Assembly (NCBI RefSeq): GCF_963169125.1
Contig: NC_084796.1
Span: forward strand, 218,884,448-218,948,447
Source: Humulus lupulus
Taxonomy: Eukaryota; Streptophyta; Magnoliopsida; Rosales; Cannabaceae
Reading direction: 5' to 3'
DNA: 64,000 bases
Numbering within the stretch: the stretch's first letter is position 1; every line of letters begins with the position of its first letter. The notes below the pieces were generated by a model. That model was not told where the DNA came from. It did no database searches and saw only the letters and a program-made list of their open reading frames with translations. The position numbers and the translations under genes were made by a program. This document shows positions 63,871 through 64,000 of the stretch, in pieces.

Positions 63871-64000
63871 ATGAAAGAGGCTATCTCAACCTAACATATG
63901 AAACTAAATATCCACTTTTATAGAATTTTGAACGAACTTATTTAAGATTAAATCCATCTCCCAAGTAAGTTTATTGTATCCATAATTAGACATTTGAGGG
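63871..64000. other. 3' flank of the transposase
   Basis: AT-rich sequence to the window edge. No terminal inverted repeat could be recognised here. Confidence 0.35.

Overview
The window is plant nuclear DNA. Genes are split by AT-rich introns with GT..AG borders, the retroelements are plant Ty3/gypsy and Ty1/copia types, and there are MITEs plus a FAR1-type Mutator transposase. It is most likely from a eudicot. The left end pairs a PME15-like pectinesterase with a PHD/GNAT gene, the neighbour pair I recall from Arabidopsis as At2g36710/At2g36720. I cannot name the species.

Left region (1-11.8 kb), ancestral genic DNA, both genes on the minus strand. A pectinesterase remnant keeps exon 1 and a late exon fragment but has lost the catalytic middle. 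Next to it is an apparently intact 20-exon gene (CDS 11331 to 2855, 939 codons plus stop, every splice phase consistent) for a chromatin-type protein with two TPL-binding-like regions, a PHD finger and a C-terminal acetyltransferase fold. Its last large intron holds two MITE-like inverted-repeat elements, one with a perfect 9-bp target duplication.

Middle and right (about 14-64 kb), a transposon landscape. Under the nested retroelements I see an older layer of genes. These are a multi-exon gene with a Ulp1 (SUMO-protease-like) domain (14.9-29.9 kb), several small, mostly coiled-coil or Ser/Lys-rich proteins (31-35, 44.9, 49, 51, 55 and 57 kb), and a FAR1/MULE transposase (59.1-63.9 kb). Younger elements cut into this layer at base-resolvable positions. 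A Tat-like gypsy element (11.9 kb) sits after the second codon of the Ulp1 gene. A copia element (9.65 kb, LTRs of equal length, perfect 5-bp target duplication) splits a small coiled-coil gene. A 2.37-kb solo LTR splits the transposase. A 462-bp hAT-type MITE sits in a related LTR at 46.6 kb.

Main hypothesis: the older layer is the remains of one very large Mutator-like element carrying a transposase, a SUMO-protease-like gene and small accessory proteins. Two tandem accessory paralogues (55.0 and 57.1 kb) both keep a motif matching the phosphorylation-dependent sumoylation consensus, which would fit a SUMO-protease partner. The outer ends of such an element were not found, so the unit is inferred, not shown.
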